A program made the position numbers and the translations under genes. The notes under the pieces are model-generated. The model was given only the letters and a program-made list of their open reading frames with translations. It searched no databases and was not told where the DNA came from. A stretch of DNA of 64,000 nt from Amycolatopsis granulosa (GTDB lineage Bacteria > Actinomycetota > Actinomycetes > Mycobacteriales > Pseudonocardiaceae): positions 1,240,001 through 1,304,000 of the forward strand of contig NZ_JAANOV010000001.1 of the NCBI RefSeq assembly GCF_011758745.1, read 5' to 3'. Below are positions 50,900 to 59,658 of the stretch, one piece after another. Numbering within the stretch: position 1 is the first letter of the stretch; each line of letters opens with the position of its first letter.

Positions 50900-52383
50900 A
50901 ACGCACGCTCCTCGCCGCGGTCGCGCTGCTCCTGTCGGCCTGCACGGCGCCGACGGTCGCGCCGCCACCGGCGCCCCCTCCGGCGCCCGCTCCGGCACCG
51001 GGGGCGGCCGCCGAGCAGGGCACGCCGGGCTGGGAGATCACGCACCCCGGACGGGAACACGCGATCGAGGGCTACGCCGACCGCACGAGCGCGCTGCCCG
51101 GGGACACCGTGCGGTTGTTCGTGAGCACCACCGCCGCCCGGTTCACGGTGACCGCGTTCCGCATGGGCTCCTACACCGGGTCCGCGGCGCGGCAGACCTG
51201 GCAGTCCGGCCCGGTGCCGGGCAGGGTGCAGGCTCCCGCGGTGGTGCAGCCGCCGACGAGCACCGTGGTGGCGCCGTGGCAGCCGTCGCTGGAGGTGCCG
51301 ACCACCGGCTGGGCGCCCGGCGACTACCTGCTGCGGCTGGACGGCGACAACCAGGCCCAGCAGTACGTGCCGCTGACCGTGCGGACCCCGTCCAACGCGG
51401 GCCGCATCGTGCTGGTCAACGCCGTCACCACGTGGCAGGCGTACAATCGCTGGGGCGGCTACAGCCTCTACGACTCGCCGAGCGGCAGGAAGGCGGAGCG
51501 GTCCCGGGCCGTTTCGTTCGACCGCCCCTACCAGGCGCGTGACATGCAGGGCGCCGGCGACTTCAGCTACTTCGAGCTGCCCATGGTGCGCTTCGCCGAA
51601 AGCCTGGGCCTGCCGCTGGGGTACGCGACCGACGTGGACCTGCACGCCGATCCGCACCTGCTGGACGGCGCCCGCGCGGTGGTGACCCTGGGCCACGACG
51701 AGTACTGGTCGAGCGCGATGCGCGCGAACGTCACCGCGGCCCGCGACCGCGGGGTGAACCTGGCGTTCCTCGGCGGCAACGAGATCTACCGGCACATCCG
51801 GTTCGCGCCGACCGCCGTCGGAGCGGACCGGCTGGAGATCGACTACAAGTCGTTCACCGAGGACCCGGCGCACCTGACCGACCCGATGGAGGCGACGCCG
51901 GAGTGGCGCTCGCCGCCGTTCCCGCGGCCGGAAAGCGTGCTGCTGGGCAACTACTACCAGTGCAACCCGGTGCACGCCGACCTCGTCACGGCGAACGAGC
52001 AGAACTGGCTGCTGAGCGGCATCGTCCACAACGGACAGCACCTGCGTGGCCTGGTGGGCAACGAGTACGAGCGGGTGGACCTCTCGGTGCCGACACCGCG
52101 GCCGATCGAGGTGCTGTTCCACTCCCCGGTGACGTGCGGCGGGAAACCGGACTTCGCGGACGCCACCTATTACACGACCGCGTCCGGGGCGGCCGTGTTC
52201 TCCGCGGGCACGCAGTACTGGATCTGCGGGCTCGACCCGGGCTGCCCCGAGTCCGGTGCCGACCCGGCCGTGCACACGGCCGTCACCGCCATCACGACCC
52301 GGCTGCTGCGGGCGTTCGCCGACGGCCCCACCGGCACCACCCACCCCGCCACCGACAACCTCGCCGCGCTCGGGGTGCACTGA
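50896..52383 (+). CDS. Lipoprotein with N,N-dimethylformamidase beta-subunit-like domain
   Basis: A 495-residue predicted lipoprotein (lipobox LLLSAC, Cys near 16, then a Pro/Ala-rich linker). The first part is a beta-sandwich (DTVRLFVSTTAARFTVTAFR). The main domain matches the DMFase beta-subunit C-terminal family: VLVNAVTTWQAYNRWGGYSL, YATDVDLHADPHLL, VTLGHDEYWSSAMR and FLGGNEIYRHIRF. This domain has a glutamine-amidotransferase-like fold and is frequent in exported actinomycete proteins of unknown substrate. Translationally coupled to the MFS gene. Confidence 0.8.
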   Translation: MKRTLLAAVALLLSACTAPTVAPPPAPPPAPAPAPGAAAEQGTPGWEITHPGREHAIEGYADRTSALPGDTVRLFVSTTAARFTVTAFRMGSYTGSAARQTWQSGPVPGRVQAPAVVQPPTSTVVAPWQPSLEVPTTGWAPGDYLLRLDGDNQAQQYVPLTVRTPSNAGRIVLVNAVTTWQAYNRWGGYSLYDSPSGRKAERSRAVSFDRPYQARDMQGAGDFSYFELPMVRFAESLGLPLGYATDVDLHADPHLLDGARAVVTLGHDEYWSSAMRANVTAARDRGVNLAFLGGNEIYRHIRFAPTAVGADRLEIDYKSFTEDPAHLTDPMEATPEWRSPPFPRPESVLLGNYYQCNPVHADLVTANEQNWLLSGIVHNGQHLRGLVGNEYERVDLSVPTPRPIEVLFHSPVTCGGKPDFADATYYTTASGAAVFSAGTQYWICGLDPGCPESGADPAVHTAVTAITTRLLRAFADGPTGTTHPATDNLAALGVH

Positions 52384-52507
52384 CCGAACAGGACTCCCGG
52401 CCCGGCCGGTTTTCCCGCCTGCCGGCCGTTTTCGGCACCACGTCGCGACCGCACCACGCCGGTCACGGTGATGGCGGGTTTCCGCCAGCACCGCGCCGGG
52501 CCCGCCC

Positions 52508-52513
52508 CCTACC
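52508..52513 (+). promoter_or_regulatory. -10 element of a leaderless MFS gene
   Basis: TACCGT lies within nine bases of GTG 52523 with no Shine-Dalgarno between, the layout of leaderless actinomycete promoters. Confidence 0.5.
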
Positions 52514-52522
52514 GTCGGTGCG

Positions 52523-53719
52523 GTGCAAACCACTCTTTCGCCTGCCCCGCAGGTGCTGCGCGCGCCGGTCGTGGGGTTCCTGACGCTCGCCGCCGCCCTC
52601 GGCACCGCCACCCTCTACCCACTGCAACCCTCGATCGCGGAGGTGGCCGGGTCGCTGCGGGTCCCGCCGGCCGTGGTCGGTTCGGTGCTCGCCTGCGGTC
52701 CGGTCGGGTACCTCGCCGGTCTCGCGGTGCTGGTCCCGCTCGTGGACCGGTTCCCGCCGCGGACCGTGGTGGCCGCGCAGTTCGCCGCGCTCGCCGGCGC
52801 CCTGGCCCTGGCGGGGGCCGCCGGTTCCGCCGTGGTGCTCGGATTGGTGCTGGCCGTGATCGGCGCCGGCTCCGCGGTGGGCGCGCAGCTGAGCTCGGTG
52901 GCGGGACGGTTCGCCGATCCGCCGCGCCGGGCCACCGTCCTCGGCGTGGTGACCTCGGGGATCTCCGCGGGGATCCTCGCCGGCCGGATCGGCGGCGGCT
53001 GGCTGACCGAGCTGATCGGCTGGCGCACCATGCTTCTGGTGTTCGCGATCGCGTGCGCCGCCATCGCGATCGCCGCCCGGTTGGTGCTGCCCGCCGCGGT
53101 GGGCAGCGCCGGGACCGGCTACCTGGCCACCCTGCGCGGGTTGCCGCGGCTCTACGTCCACTTCCCGCTGCTGCGGCTCGCCGCCGCCCGCGGCGCCCTC
53201 TGGTTCTTCGCGTTCTGCGCCGTGTGGGCGGGCATCGCGGTCGCGCTGTCCCAGCCGCCGTTTTCGTATTCACCGGAGCGGATCGGCGCGTACGCGGCGG
53301 CCGGGTTGCTCGGCATCGTCGGCACCCGGGTCGCCGGCGCGTGGACCGACCGGGCCGGGGCGCGACGGGTGATCCTGGCCGGACTCGCCCTCGCCGCCGC
53401 GTCGGCGGTGACACTCGCCGTGTGCCTGGCGAACACGGCCCTCACCCTGCTGTGCCTGGGCCTGTTCGACGCCGGGCTGTTCGCGGCGCAGGTGGCCAAC
53501 CAGAGCACGGTGCTCGCGCTCGACCCGGCGGCGCCCGCCCGGTTCAACAGCGCCTACATGGTCGTCTACTTCGTCGGCGGCAGCATCGGCACCGCGGCGG
53601 GTGCGGCCGCCGTGGGCTGGTTCGGCTGGCCCGCCACCGCGGCCATCGGCGCGGGGGCGGTCCTCGCCGCCGCGGCGATCACCGCGGCCCGCCGGTCCGC
53701 AGGTGTCACACCTCGGTGA
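52523..53719 (+). CDS. MFS transporter (exporter-like)
   Basis: A 398-residue 12-helix permease. Loop 2-3 is LVDRFPPRTVVAAQ and helix 5 carries VTSGISAGILAGRIGGGWLT, matching the motif C of exporters. It is similar in style to the YnfM/arabinose-efflux-type MFS proteins. GTG 52523 follows a -10 (TACCGT) at a short distance, indicating a leaderless transcript separate from the preceding lipoprotein gene. It converges with the second ABC-F gene, with 14 bp of overlap at the 3' ends. Confidence 0.85.
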   Translation: MQTTLSPAPQVLRAPVVGFLTLAAALGTATLYPLQPSIAEVAGSLRVPPAVVGSVLACGPVGYLAGLAVLVPLVDRFPPRTVVAAQFAALAGALALAGAAGSAVVLGLVLAVIGAGSAVGAQLSSVAGRFADPPRRATVLGVVTSGISAGILAGRIGGGWLTELIGWRTMLLVFAIACAAIAIAARLVLPAAVGSAGTGYLATLRGLPRLYVHFPLLRLAAARGALWFFAFCAVWAGIAVALSQPPFSYSPERIGAYAAAGLLGIVGTRVAGAWTDRAGARRVILAGLALAAASAVTLAVCLANTALTLLCLGLFDAGLFAAQVANQSTVLALDPAAPARFNSAYMVVYFVGGSIGTAAGAAAVGWFGWPATAAIGAGAVLAAAAITAARRSAGVTPR

Positions 53720-55343
53720 CCGTGCCGCCGGCGACCGCCAGCCGGCGGGTGAGGCGCACCGCGTCGAGCATGCGGCGGTCGTGGGTCACCAGCAGCAGCG
53801 TGCCCGGGAAACCGTCCACAGCGGACTCGAGCTGTTCGATCGCGGGCAGGTCCAGGTGGTTGGTCGGTTCGTCGAGCACCAGCAGGTTGACCCCGCGCGC
53901 CTGCAACAGCGCCAGCGCCGCCCGGGTGCGTTCGCCGGGCGAGAGGGTCGCGGCCGGGCGCAGCACGTGCGCGGCCGCCAGCCCGAACTTGGCCAGCAGG
54001 GTGCGGACGTCGGCGTCGGCGAGCTCCGGGACCTCCCGCGCGAACGCCTCGGCCAGCGGGAGGTCAGCGAGGAACAACCGCCGCGCCTGGTCGACCTCAC
54101 CGACCCGCACCCCGGGGCCGAGCGCGGCGGTGCCCTCGTCCAGCGGGACGCGGCCGAGCAACGCGGCCAGCAGGGTGGACTTGCCGGCGCCGTTGGCCCC
54201 GGTGATCGCGACCCGGTCCGCCCAGTCGATCCGCAGGTCCACCGGCCCGAGCGTGAACCGGCCGCGGCGGACCACCGCCGACCGCAGCGTCGCCACCACG
54301 GTGCCGGCCCGCGGGGCCGCGGCGATCTCCATCCGCAGCTCCCACTCCTTGCGCGGCTCCTCCACGACCTCCAGGCGTTCGATCATCCGGTCGGTCTGGC
54401 GGGCCTTCGCGGCCTGCTTCTCGGTGGACTCGGCGCGGAACTTGCGGCTGCTCTTGTCGTTGTCCCCGGCCTTGCGGCGCGCGTTGCGCACGCCCTTCTC
54501 CATCCAGGCGCGCTGCGTCCGCGCCCGCGTTTCCAGCGCCGTCCGGGTCGCCGCGTACTCCTCGTAATCCGCGCGGGCGTGCCGCCGGGCCACCGCGCGC
54601 TCCTCCAGGTAGGCGCTGTACCCGCCGCCGTAGAGCCGCACCTGCTGCTGCGGCAGGTCCAGCTCCAGCACCCGGTCGACGGTGCGGGCGAGGAATTCAC
54701 GGTCGTGGCTGACCAGCGCGGTGGCCGCCCGCAGGCCGGTGACGAACCGCTCGAGCCGGTCCAGCCCGTCCAGGTCGAGGTCGTTGGTGGGTTCGTCGAG
54801 CAGGAAGACGTCGTAGCGGCTGAGCAGCAGCGACGCCAGCCCGGCGCGGGCCGCCTGCCCGCCCGACAGCGACGTCATGGGCTGGTCCAGGTCGACCGTC
54901 AGGCCCAGCTCCTCGGTCACCTCCGCCGCCCGGTGATCGAGGTCCGCGCCGCCGAGCGCGAGCCAGCGGTCGAGGGCCACGGCGTAGCGGTCGTCGGCGC
55001 CCTCGGCTCCGGCGGCCAGCGCCTCGGTCGCGGAGTCCAGTTCCGCCTGCGCGGCGGCGACGGAGGTGCGCCGGGCCAGGAACGCGCGCACCGACTCGCC
55101 CGGCCGGCGGTCCGGTTCCTGCGGCAGGTGCCCGACCGTGGCGGTCGGCGGGGTGAGCCGCACCTCGCCGTCCTCGGGGCGGGCCAGGCCGGCGAGGATC
55201 CGCAGCAGGGTCGACTTGCCCGCCCCGTTCACGCCGACGAGCCCGACGACATCGCCCGGCGCGACGACGAGGTCGAGGCCGGAGAAGAGGACGCGGTGCC
55301 CGTGCCCCGCGGTCAGGCCGGTCGCCAGGAGGGTCGCACTCAC
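53706..55343 (-). CDS. ABC-F family ATPase (second copy)
   Basis: A 545-residue soluble twin-ATPase protein. Walker A motifs are GVNGAGKST and GANGAGKST; signatures are LSGGQAARAGLASLLL and LSPGERTRAALALLQA; the Walker B regions are FLLDEPTNDLDL and LVLDEPTNHLDL. The linker (about 235-320) is Arg/Lys-rich and helical. It differs clearly from the ABC-F protein at 28803, and unlike that gene has no structured leader that I can see. A translation factor or ribosome-protection role is possible. Convergent with the MFS gene. Confidence 0.9.
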   Translation of the reverse strand: MSATLLATGLTAGHGHRVLFSGLDLVVAPGDVVGLVGVNGAGKSTLLRILAGLARPEDGEVRLTPPTATVGHLPQEPDRRPGESVRAFLARRTSVAAAQAELDSATEALAAGAEGADDRYAVALDRWLALGGADLDHRAAEVTEELGLTVDLDQPMTSLSGGQAARAGLASLLLSRYDVFLLDEPTNDLDLDGLDRLERFVTGLRAATALVSHDREFLARTVDRVLELDLPQQQVRLYGGGYSAYLEERAVARRHARADYEEYAATRTALETRARTQRAWMEKGVRNARRKAGDNDKSSRKFRAESTEKQAAKARQTDRMIERLEVVEEPRKEWELRMEIAAAPRAGTVVATLRSAVVRRGRFTLGPVDLRIDWADRVAITGANGAGKSTLLAALLGRVPLDEGTAALGPGVRVGEVDQARRLFLADLPLAEAFAREVPELADADVRTLLAKFGLAAAHVLRPAATLSPGERTRAALALLQARGVNLLVLDEPTNHLDLPAIEQLESAVDGFPGTLLLVTHDRRMLDAVRLTRRLAVAGGTVTEV

Positions 55344-55393
55344 CCGGCCACCCTAGTCGTTGCGCCAGGCCCGACCGGCGGGCGAGGTGCCGA

Positions 55394-55810
55394 TCAAGCG
55401 CCGGGCTGAAAGGGGATCGCCGGAAGAAGATCGGTGACGTCCGCGTGCAGCTGCGCCAGACCTTGGTCGAAGGTGACCAGGCGGCCGCCCCGGCTCCGCG
55501 CCAGATGCGCGAGATAGGCGTCGGCCACCTGACGGTGCCCGAAGACACCGTCCAACAGCACCTCGCCGTAGGACACCGAGTCCGGCCAGAACGTGTGCCG
55601 GTCGCTGCGCCGCAACGCTGCCAGTACCGCTTGCGCACTGCCCGCGGTCTGCCCTTCCCGAAGCAACAGGCGGATCAGGCTGCCCTCGGTGATCGGGCAG
55701 GTGGCGAACGTGTCCTCGCTCTCGGTGAACCACGCCTCCGCGGACCGGTGGTGAACGTGGTCGGCCACCACCAGCGCGATCAGCACGTTGGCGTCGAGCA
55801 GGTGCGTCAC
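55394..55810 (-). CDS. vapC: PIN-domain toxin, VapC type
   Basis: A 138-residue PIN-fold ribonuclease. The metal-binding acidic residues sit in HLLDANVLIAL (Asp 6), the helix around ITEGSLIRLL (Glu near 42) and the C-terminal segments YLAHLARSRGGRLVTFDQG (Asp in TFDQG). Such toxins cleave tRNA or rRNA and are held inactive by their antitoxin. GTG 55810 overlaps the antitoxin stop by four bases (GTGA), so both are made together. Confidence 0.88.
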   Translation of the reverse strand: MTHLLDANVLIALVVADHVHHRSAEAWFTESEDTFATCPITEGSLIRLLLREGQTAGSAQAVLAALRRSDRHTFWPDSVSYGEVLLDGVFGHRQVADAYLAHLARSRGGRLVTFDQGLAQLHADVTDLLPAIPFQPGA

Positions 55811-56034
55811 TGATCGTCGTCCAGGGCACGAACGTCCTCGGTCGTGATGACCTTGCCCAGGCTGACCACCGGCAAGCCGGTGGACGGGCTCTGGGTCACC
55901 CCCGTCACCTTCCCCTGACCCAGCCCCCGGCGCATGAGCTCCGCCACGATCTCGCTCAACGTGCGGGACGTGTCGCGAGCGATCGACAGCGCCTGCCGGT
56001 GCAGGTCCTCGGGCAGATCAATGGTGGTTCGCAC
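55807..56034 (-). CDS. vapB: Ribbon-helix-helix antitoxin, VapB type
   Basis: A 75-residue antitoxin. The N-terminal RTTIDLPEDLHRQALSIARD and TSRTLSEIVAELMRRGL form a ribbon-helix-helix DNA-binding domain; the C-terminal tail (VVSLGKVITTEDVRALDDDQ) would wrap the toxin. GTG 56034 lies 6 bases after TATGAT (56041-56046), a consensus -10, so translation is leaderless. A 14-bp palindrome just upstream is a likely autoregulatory operator. Confidence 0.85.
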   Translation of the reverse strand: MRTTIDLPEDLHRQALSIARDTSRTLSEIVAELMRRGLGQGKVTGVTQSPSTGLPVVSLGKVITTEDVRALDDDQ

Positions 56035-56040
56035 TCTTAC

Positions 56041-56067
56041 ATCATAACACCTCTGCATCAAGATGCA
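56041..56067 (-). promoter_or_regulatory. vapBC promoter and palindromic operator
   Basis: The -10 TATGAT is at 56041-56046 on the minus strand. The palindrome TGCATCAAGATGCA (56054-56067; arms TGCATC/GATGCA with two central bases) covers the -35 area. VapB-VapC complexes usually bind such palindromes to repress their own operon. Confidence 0.65.
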
Positions 56068-56072
56068 TGCCA

Positions 56073-57275
56073 CTACTGGTCCCAGGTGAGCAGCATCCGC
56101 TCCGGCCCGCGGGTGAACATCCCTTCCTTCCACGCGATGCCCGCCTCGCCCTCGGCGAAACGCAGGCCGGGCAGGCGGCGCAGCAGCGTGCCCAGCGCGA
56201 CCTGGAGCTCCATCCGGGCCAGCGGGGCGCCGAGGCAGTGGTGGACGCCGTGCCCGAACCCGATGTGCGAGGTGTCCCGGCGGCGCAGGTCCAGCCGGTC
56301 GGGGTCGGGGAAGGCGTTTTCGTCGCGGTTCGCCGAGGCGAGCGCGGGCAGGACCGCCTCCCCGGCGCGCACCGTCACCCCGCCCAGCTCGACGTCCTCC
56401 AGCGCGTACCGCGCGAAGCCGGCACCGACCCCCAGCGGCACGAACCGCATCAGCTCCTCGACCGCCTGCGGCACCAGGCTCAGGTCCGCGCGCAGCACCG
56501 CCAGCTGCTCCGGGTGCCCGAGCAGGGTGTAGACGAAGTTCGGGATCTGTGACGCCGTGGTCTCGTGCCCGGCGACCAGCAGCCCCATCGCGAGCATGAC
56601 CAGTTCCTCTTCGGACAGCCGGTCCTCGTCGTCGCGCGCGGCGACCAGCCCCGTGAGGAGGTCGTCGCGCGGCTGCGCCCGCCGCTGCGCGATCAGGTCC
56701 TCCAGGTAGGCCCGCATGCGCCCGGTGCACTCCTGCACCTCCTCGGGCGAGTACTTCGTGGTGGCCAGGAACGCGTCGGACCAGTACCGGAAGTCGCCGC
56801 GGTCGGCGTACGGTACGCCGAGCAGCTCGCAGATCACGGTCACCGGCACCGGCAGCGCGAAGGACTCCACCAGGTCGGCCGGCGGACCGGCGGCCACCAT
56901 CTCGTCCACGAAACCGTCGGCGATCTCCTGCACCCGCGGCCGCAGTTGCTCGACGCGCCGCACCGTGAAGGCCTTCATGACGAGCCTGCGCAGCCGGCTG
57001 TGGTCGGGCGGGTCCGTGCTCAGGATCCCGCCGGGCAGCGAACGCTGCGGGCGCAGGCGCGGCTCGTCGTGCTCCAGGCTCGCCGCCCGGCTGAACCGCG
57101 GATCGCCGAGCACGACCTTGACGTCCTCGTACCGGGTCGCCAGCCAGCCCGGTTCACCGTAGGGCAACCGCACCCGGACCAGTGGCTGGTTCGCGCGCAG
57201 CTCGGCGAACAACGGCTCCATGTCCAGCCGCTCCAGCTCGCCGAACGGGTAGCTGCGGGGTTCCGCGGTGGTCAT
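56073..57275 (-). CDS. Cytochrome P450
   Basis: Soluble heme monooxygenase of 400 residues. The I-helix oxygen-activation motif is AGHETT (about 235-240), the K-helix ExxR is in EELMR (274-277) and the heme-ligand loop is FGHGVHHCLGAPLAR (Cys near 348). ATG 57275 is preceded by GAGGAG. It resembles the CYP105/CYP107 style of actinomycete P450s; the substrate is not evident. No ferredoxin is encoded next to it, so electrons must come from elsewhere. It may belong functionally with the adjacent LLM oxidoreductase and SRPBCC genes, but a 155-bp gap separates them. Confidence 0.93.
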   Translation of the reverse strand: MTTAEPRSYPFGELERLDMEPLFAELRANQPLVRVRLPYGEPGWLATRYEDVKVVLGDPRFSRAASLEHDEPRLRPQRSLPGGILSTDPPDHSRLRRLVMKAFTVRRVEQLRPRVQEIADGFVDEMVAAGPPADLVESFALPVPVTVICELLGVPYADRGDFRYWSDAFLATTKYSPEEVQECTGRMRAYLEDLIAQRRAQPRDDLLTGLVAARDDEDRLSEEELVMLAMGLLVAGHETTASQIPNFVYTLLGHPEQLAVLRADLSLVPQAVEELMRFVPLGVGAGFARYALEDVELGGVTVRAGEAVLPALASANRDENAFPDPDRLDLRRRDTSHIGFGHGVHHCLGAPLARMELQVALGTLLRRLPGLRFAEGEAGIAWKEGMFTRGPERMLLTWDQ

Positions 57276-57332
57276 CAGCAACTCCTCGCCGGGTGAACCG
57301 GTGGATTTCCCACCTCTGTCGAGACCATTGGA

Positions 57333-57347
57333 CTGACCCGGCGTCAG
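57333..57347. promoter_or_regulatory. Short inverted repeat upstream of the P450 gene
   Basis: CTGAC-n5-GTCAG, about 60 bp before the P450 start. It is a weak candidate operator; a consensus promoter could not be placed with confidence. Confidence 0.25.
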
Positions 57348-57430
57348 GGCCGCAAGCCCCCGATCGCCGTAGCCGCCGGTCACGCTCCGCGCCGGCGGGC
57401 AGGTCGCGCGGACCGGCGCTGATGCGCGCG

Positions 57431-58480
57431 TCAGCGGGTGCCGGCCTCCCGCACCAGCTCGATGGCCCTGCCGAGGGTGGCCAGCCGCTCCGCCAGGCTG
57501 TCCCCCGCCGGGTACAGGCGCACCGTGTCCACGCCCGCGTCCCGCCAGACCCGCAGCCGCTCGCGCACCATCGGCTCGGTCCCGATGAGCGTCGTGGCGA
57601 GGACCATGTCATCGGTGACCAGCCCGGCGGCGCCGTCCCGGTCCCCGGCCTGCCACCGCTCGCGCACCTCGGCCGCGACCTCGGCCCAGCCCTGCCTGCT
57701 GTAGGCGCGGTTGTAGAAGTTCGCCGAGGCCGAGCCCATCCCGCCGAGGCTGAACGCGAGTTCCTTCTTCCGGCCGGCCACCATCGCCCGCAGCGCGTCC
57801 TCGTCCCGGGCGAACGCGACCTCGGCGCCCTGGCACACGTCCAGGTCGGCCCGCGACCGCCCGGCCTGCGCGAGCCCGTCGTCCAGGTGGGCGAAATACG
57901 CCTGCGCGGCGCCCTCGGGCACGAAACTCGTGCCCAGCCAGCCGTCGGCGACCTCCCCGGTCAGCCGGAGCATCGCCGGGGACAGCGTCGCCAGATACAC
58001 CGGGATGTCGTGCTCGGCGCGCATCGACAGCCGCATCGGCACCGCCCCGCCGCCCGGCAGCGGGATCCGGTACGCCGCCCCGTCGTAGCTGATCCGGCCG
58101 CCGTCGAGCACCCGCCGGACGATCTCCACGGTCTCCCGCAGCCGGGTCAGCGGCCGGGCGAACGGCACCCCGTGCAGCCCTTCGATCACCTGCGGCCCGG
58201 ACGCGCCCAGTCCCAGCAAAAATCTGCCACCGGACAGATTGGACAGTGTGATCGCGGTCTGCGCCACCGCGACCGGCGTCCGGGTGCCTACCTGCATGAT
58301 GCCGGTGCCGAGCACCATCCGTTGCGTGCGCGCGGCGAGGTAGCCCACAGTGGACGGTGCGTCGGATCCCCAGGCCTCGGCGACCCAGCAGACGTCGAGG
58401 CCGAGTTTCTCCGCCTCGAGCACGAAGTCCGCGACCTCGCCGAAGCCGCTGGAGGCTTCGACGGTCGTCGCCGTGCGCAT
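57431..58480 (-). CDS. LLM-class F420-dependent oxidoreductase
   Basis: A 349-residue luciferase-like TIM-barrel protein. Typical segments are DVCWVAEAWGSDAPSTVGYL, RMVLGTGIMQVGTRTPVAVA, SNLSGGRFLLGLGASGPQVI and VYLATLSPAMLRLTGEVADG. Members use F420 or FMN to oxidise or reduce alcohols, aldehydes or steroids; Rv3520c of the mycobacterial cholesterol regulon is one example of similar size. ATG 58480 overlaps the stop of the SRPBCC gene (TGATG), so the pair is an operon. The longer upstream frame is SRPBCC sequence in another frame. Confidence 0.87.
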   Translation of the reverse strand: MRTATTVEASSGFGEVADFVLEAEKLGLDVCWVAEAWGSDAPSTVGYLAARTQRMVLGTGIMQVGTRTPVAVAQTAITLSNLSGGRFLLGLGASGPQVIEGLHGVPFARPLTRLRETVEIVRRVLDGGRISYDGAAYRIPLPGGGAVPMRLSMRAEHDIPVYLATLSPAMLRLTGEVADGWLGTSFVPEGAAQAYFAHLDDGLAQAGRSRADLDVCQGAEVAFARDEDALRAMVAGRKKELAFSLGGMGSASANFYNRAYSRQGWAEVAAEVRERWQAGDRDGAAGLVTDDMVLATTLIGTEPMVRERLRVWRDAGVDTVRLYPAGDSLAERLATLGRAIELVREAGTR

Positions 58481-58986
58481 CAGCCCTCGGCCCGCTGCTT
58501 GAGGTGTTCGAGAGTGGCGGCCATGTTGCGTTCGAACTCGCGCATCCGCACGAAGACGATCTTCTGTTCCTTGTCCGGCATCCGCTCGATCGCCAGCGAC
58601 AGCCCGGAAGGCCCCGGCCCCAGCTGCATCCACTGCGACAGCTCCGTGCCACCGTCACGCGGGTCCAGCCGGAACCGCCAGAGCGCACTGGGCCGGTCCG
58701 GGTCCTCGACCGCCCAGGCGAACACCCGCCCGGGCTCCAGCTCCACGACGTGGGACGTGCTCGCCCACTCCCCCAGCGCCTCGTGCCGGCTCCGGCCCAC
58801 GAACCGCGCGCCCAGTGCCGGGCCGGTCGCGCCGTCGAGCCACTCGACCGACTGGAGCTCCTCGCTCATCTCCGGCATCAGCCCGATGTCGGTCACCAGC
58901 GCCCACACCCGCTCCGGCGGGGCGGCGACCCACGTCCGCACCTGAACCGTCGGGGTGTCCGCGTAGCGCGCGCCCGTCCACTCCAT
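58480..58986 (-). CDS. SRPBCC-family protein (polyketide cyclase/dehydrase-like)
   Basis: A 168-residue START-like protein: VQVRTWVAAPPERVWALVTD, a central strand cluster (GPALGARFVGRSRHEALGEW) and a C-terminal helix (RMREFERNMAATLEHLKQRA). It would bind a hydrophobic ligand, possibly the substrate of the LLM enzyme it is coupled to. ATG 58986 has GAGGAGG upstream. TTGACA (59046-59051) and AACGGT (59022-59027) with an 18-bp spacer form a plausible promoter. Confidence 0.83.
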   Translation of the reverse strand: MEWTGARYADTPTVQVRTWVAAPPERVWALVTDIGLMPEMSEELQSVEWLDGATGPALGARFVGRSRHEALGEWASTSHVVELEPGRVFAWAVEDPDRPSALWRFRLDPRDGGTELSQWMQLGPGPSGLSLAIERMPDKEQKIVFVRMREFERNMAATLEHLKQRAEG

Positions 58987-59021
58987 CGCGGCCGTCCTCC
59001 TCGTCGCCGGGTCCGGCCACA

Positions 59022-59063
59022 ACCGTTGCTTAACGAGACTTAGCTTGTCAAGAACCTGTTCTG
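59022..59063 (-). promoter_or_regulatory. Promoter and KstR-like half-matching box before SRPBCC-LLM operon
   Basis: -35 TTGACA (59046-59051), 18-bp spacer, -10 AACGGT (59022-59027) on the minus strand. The palindrome AGAACCTGTTCT (59051-59062) abuts the -35. It has the AACnnGTT core of KstR boxes but lacks the outer T and A. It lies within the 3' end of the HxlR gene. Confidence 0.4.
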
Positions 59064-59540
59064 GACGTCCGGCCTGCTCTTGAGCCGTTCCGGGTAGCCC
59101 GGGCCCATCCGCATGGCGACCTCGCCGGCACGCAGCGGTTCGCCGCAGTGCGCGCACACCACCTCGCCGTGCGTGTCGTGGCCGCACGTGACGTGGTGGA
59201 GGGCGATCGGGGCGCCCTCGTCACCCGCGAGCCACCGGTCGCCCCAGTGCGAGAGCGCGGCGAGCACCGGGAAGAAGTCCCGGCCCTTCTCCGTGAGCAG
59301 GTACTCGTGACGACGGGGTTCGTCCTGGTAGGGCCGGCGCTCCAGCAAACCCTGCCCGACGAGCCGGCGGAGGCGGTCGGTGAGCGTGTTGCGGGCGATG
59401 CCCAGGGACTGCTGGAATTCGTCGAACCGGCGGATCCCGTAGAACGCCTCCCGCAGCACCAGGGGCGTCCACGCATCGCCGAACAGGTCCAGGCTGCGCG
59501 CGATGGAGCACGGCCAGTTCGCGAACGACGTCCTCTGCAT
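59040..59540 (-). CDS. HxlR-family transcriptional regulator with zinc-ribbon tail
   Basis: A 166-residue winged-helix regulator. The HxlR core is SIARSLDLFGDAWTPLVLRE, AFYGIRRFDEFQQSLGIARN and TLTDRLRRLVGQGLLERRPY. The C-terminal part (CGHDTHGEVVCAHCGEPL) has three Cys and two His like a zinc ribbon. HxlR proteins often sense aldehydes, quinones or other electrophiles. It precedes the SRPBCC-LLM operon in the same direction and its 3' end carries that operon's -35 region, so it may regulate those genes. Confidence 0.87.
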   Translation of the reverse strand: MQRTSFANWPCSIARSLDLFGDAWTPLVLREAFYGIRRFDEFQQSLGIARNTLTDRLRRLVGQGLLERRPYQDEPRRHEYLLTEKGRDFFPVLAALSHWGDRWLAGDEGAPIALHHVTCGHDTHGEVVCAHCGEPLRAGEVAMRMGPGYPERLKSRPDVQNRFLTS

Positions 59541-59658
59541 CCGGCCAGCGTAGCCGGTTGCGAAGCGGAACTGTCCAGGTCAGCAACTCCGCGGCGCGCT
59601 ACTTGTGGACGGCGGACCGTCCGCCCCGTGCGTGCCCTGACACGGGGCGGACGGGCGC

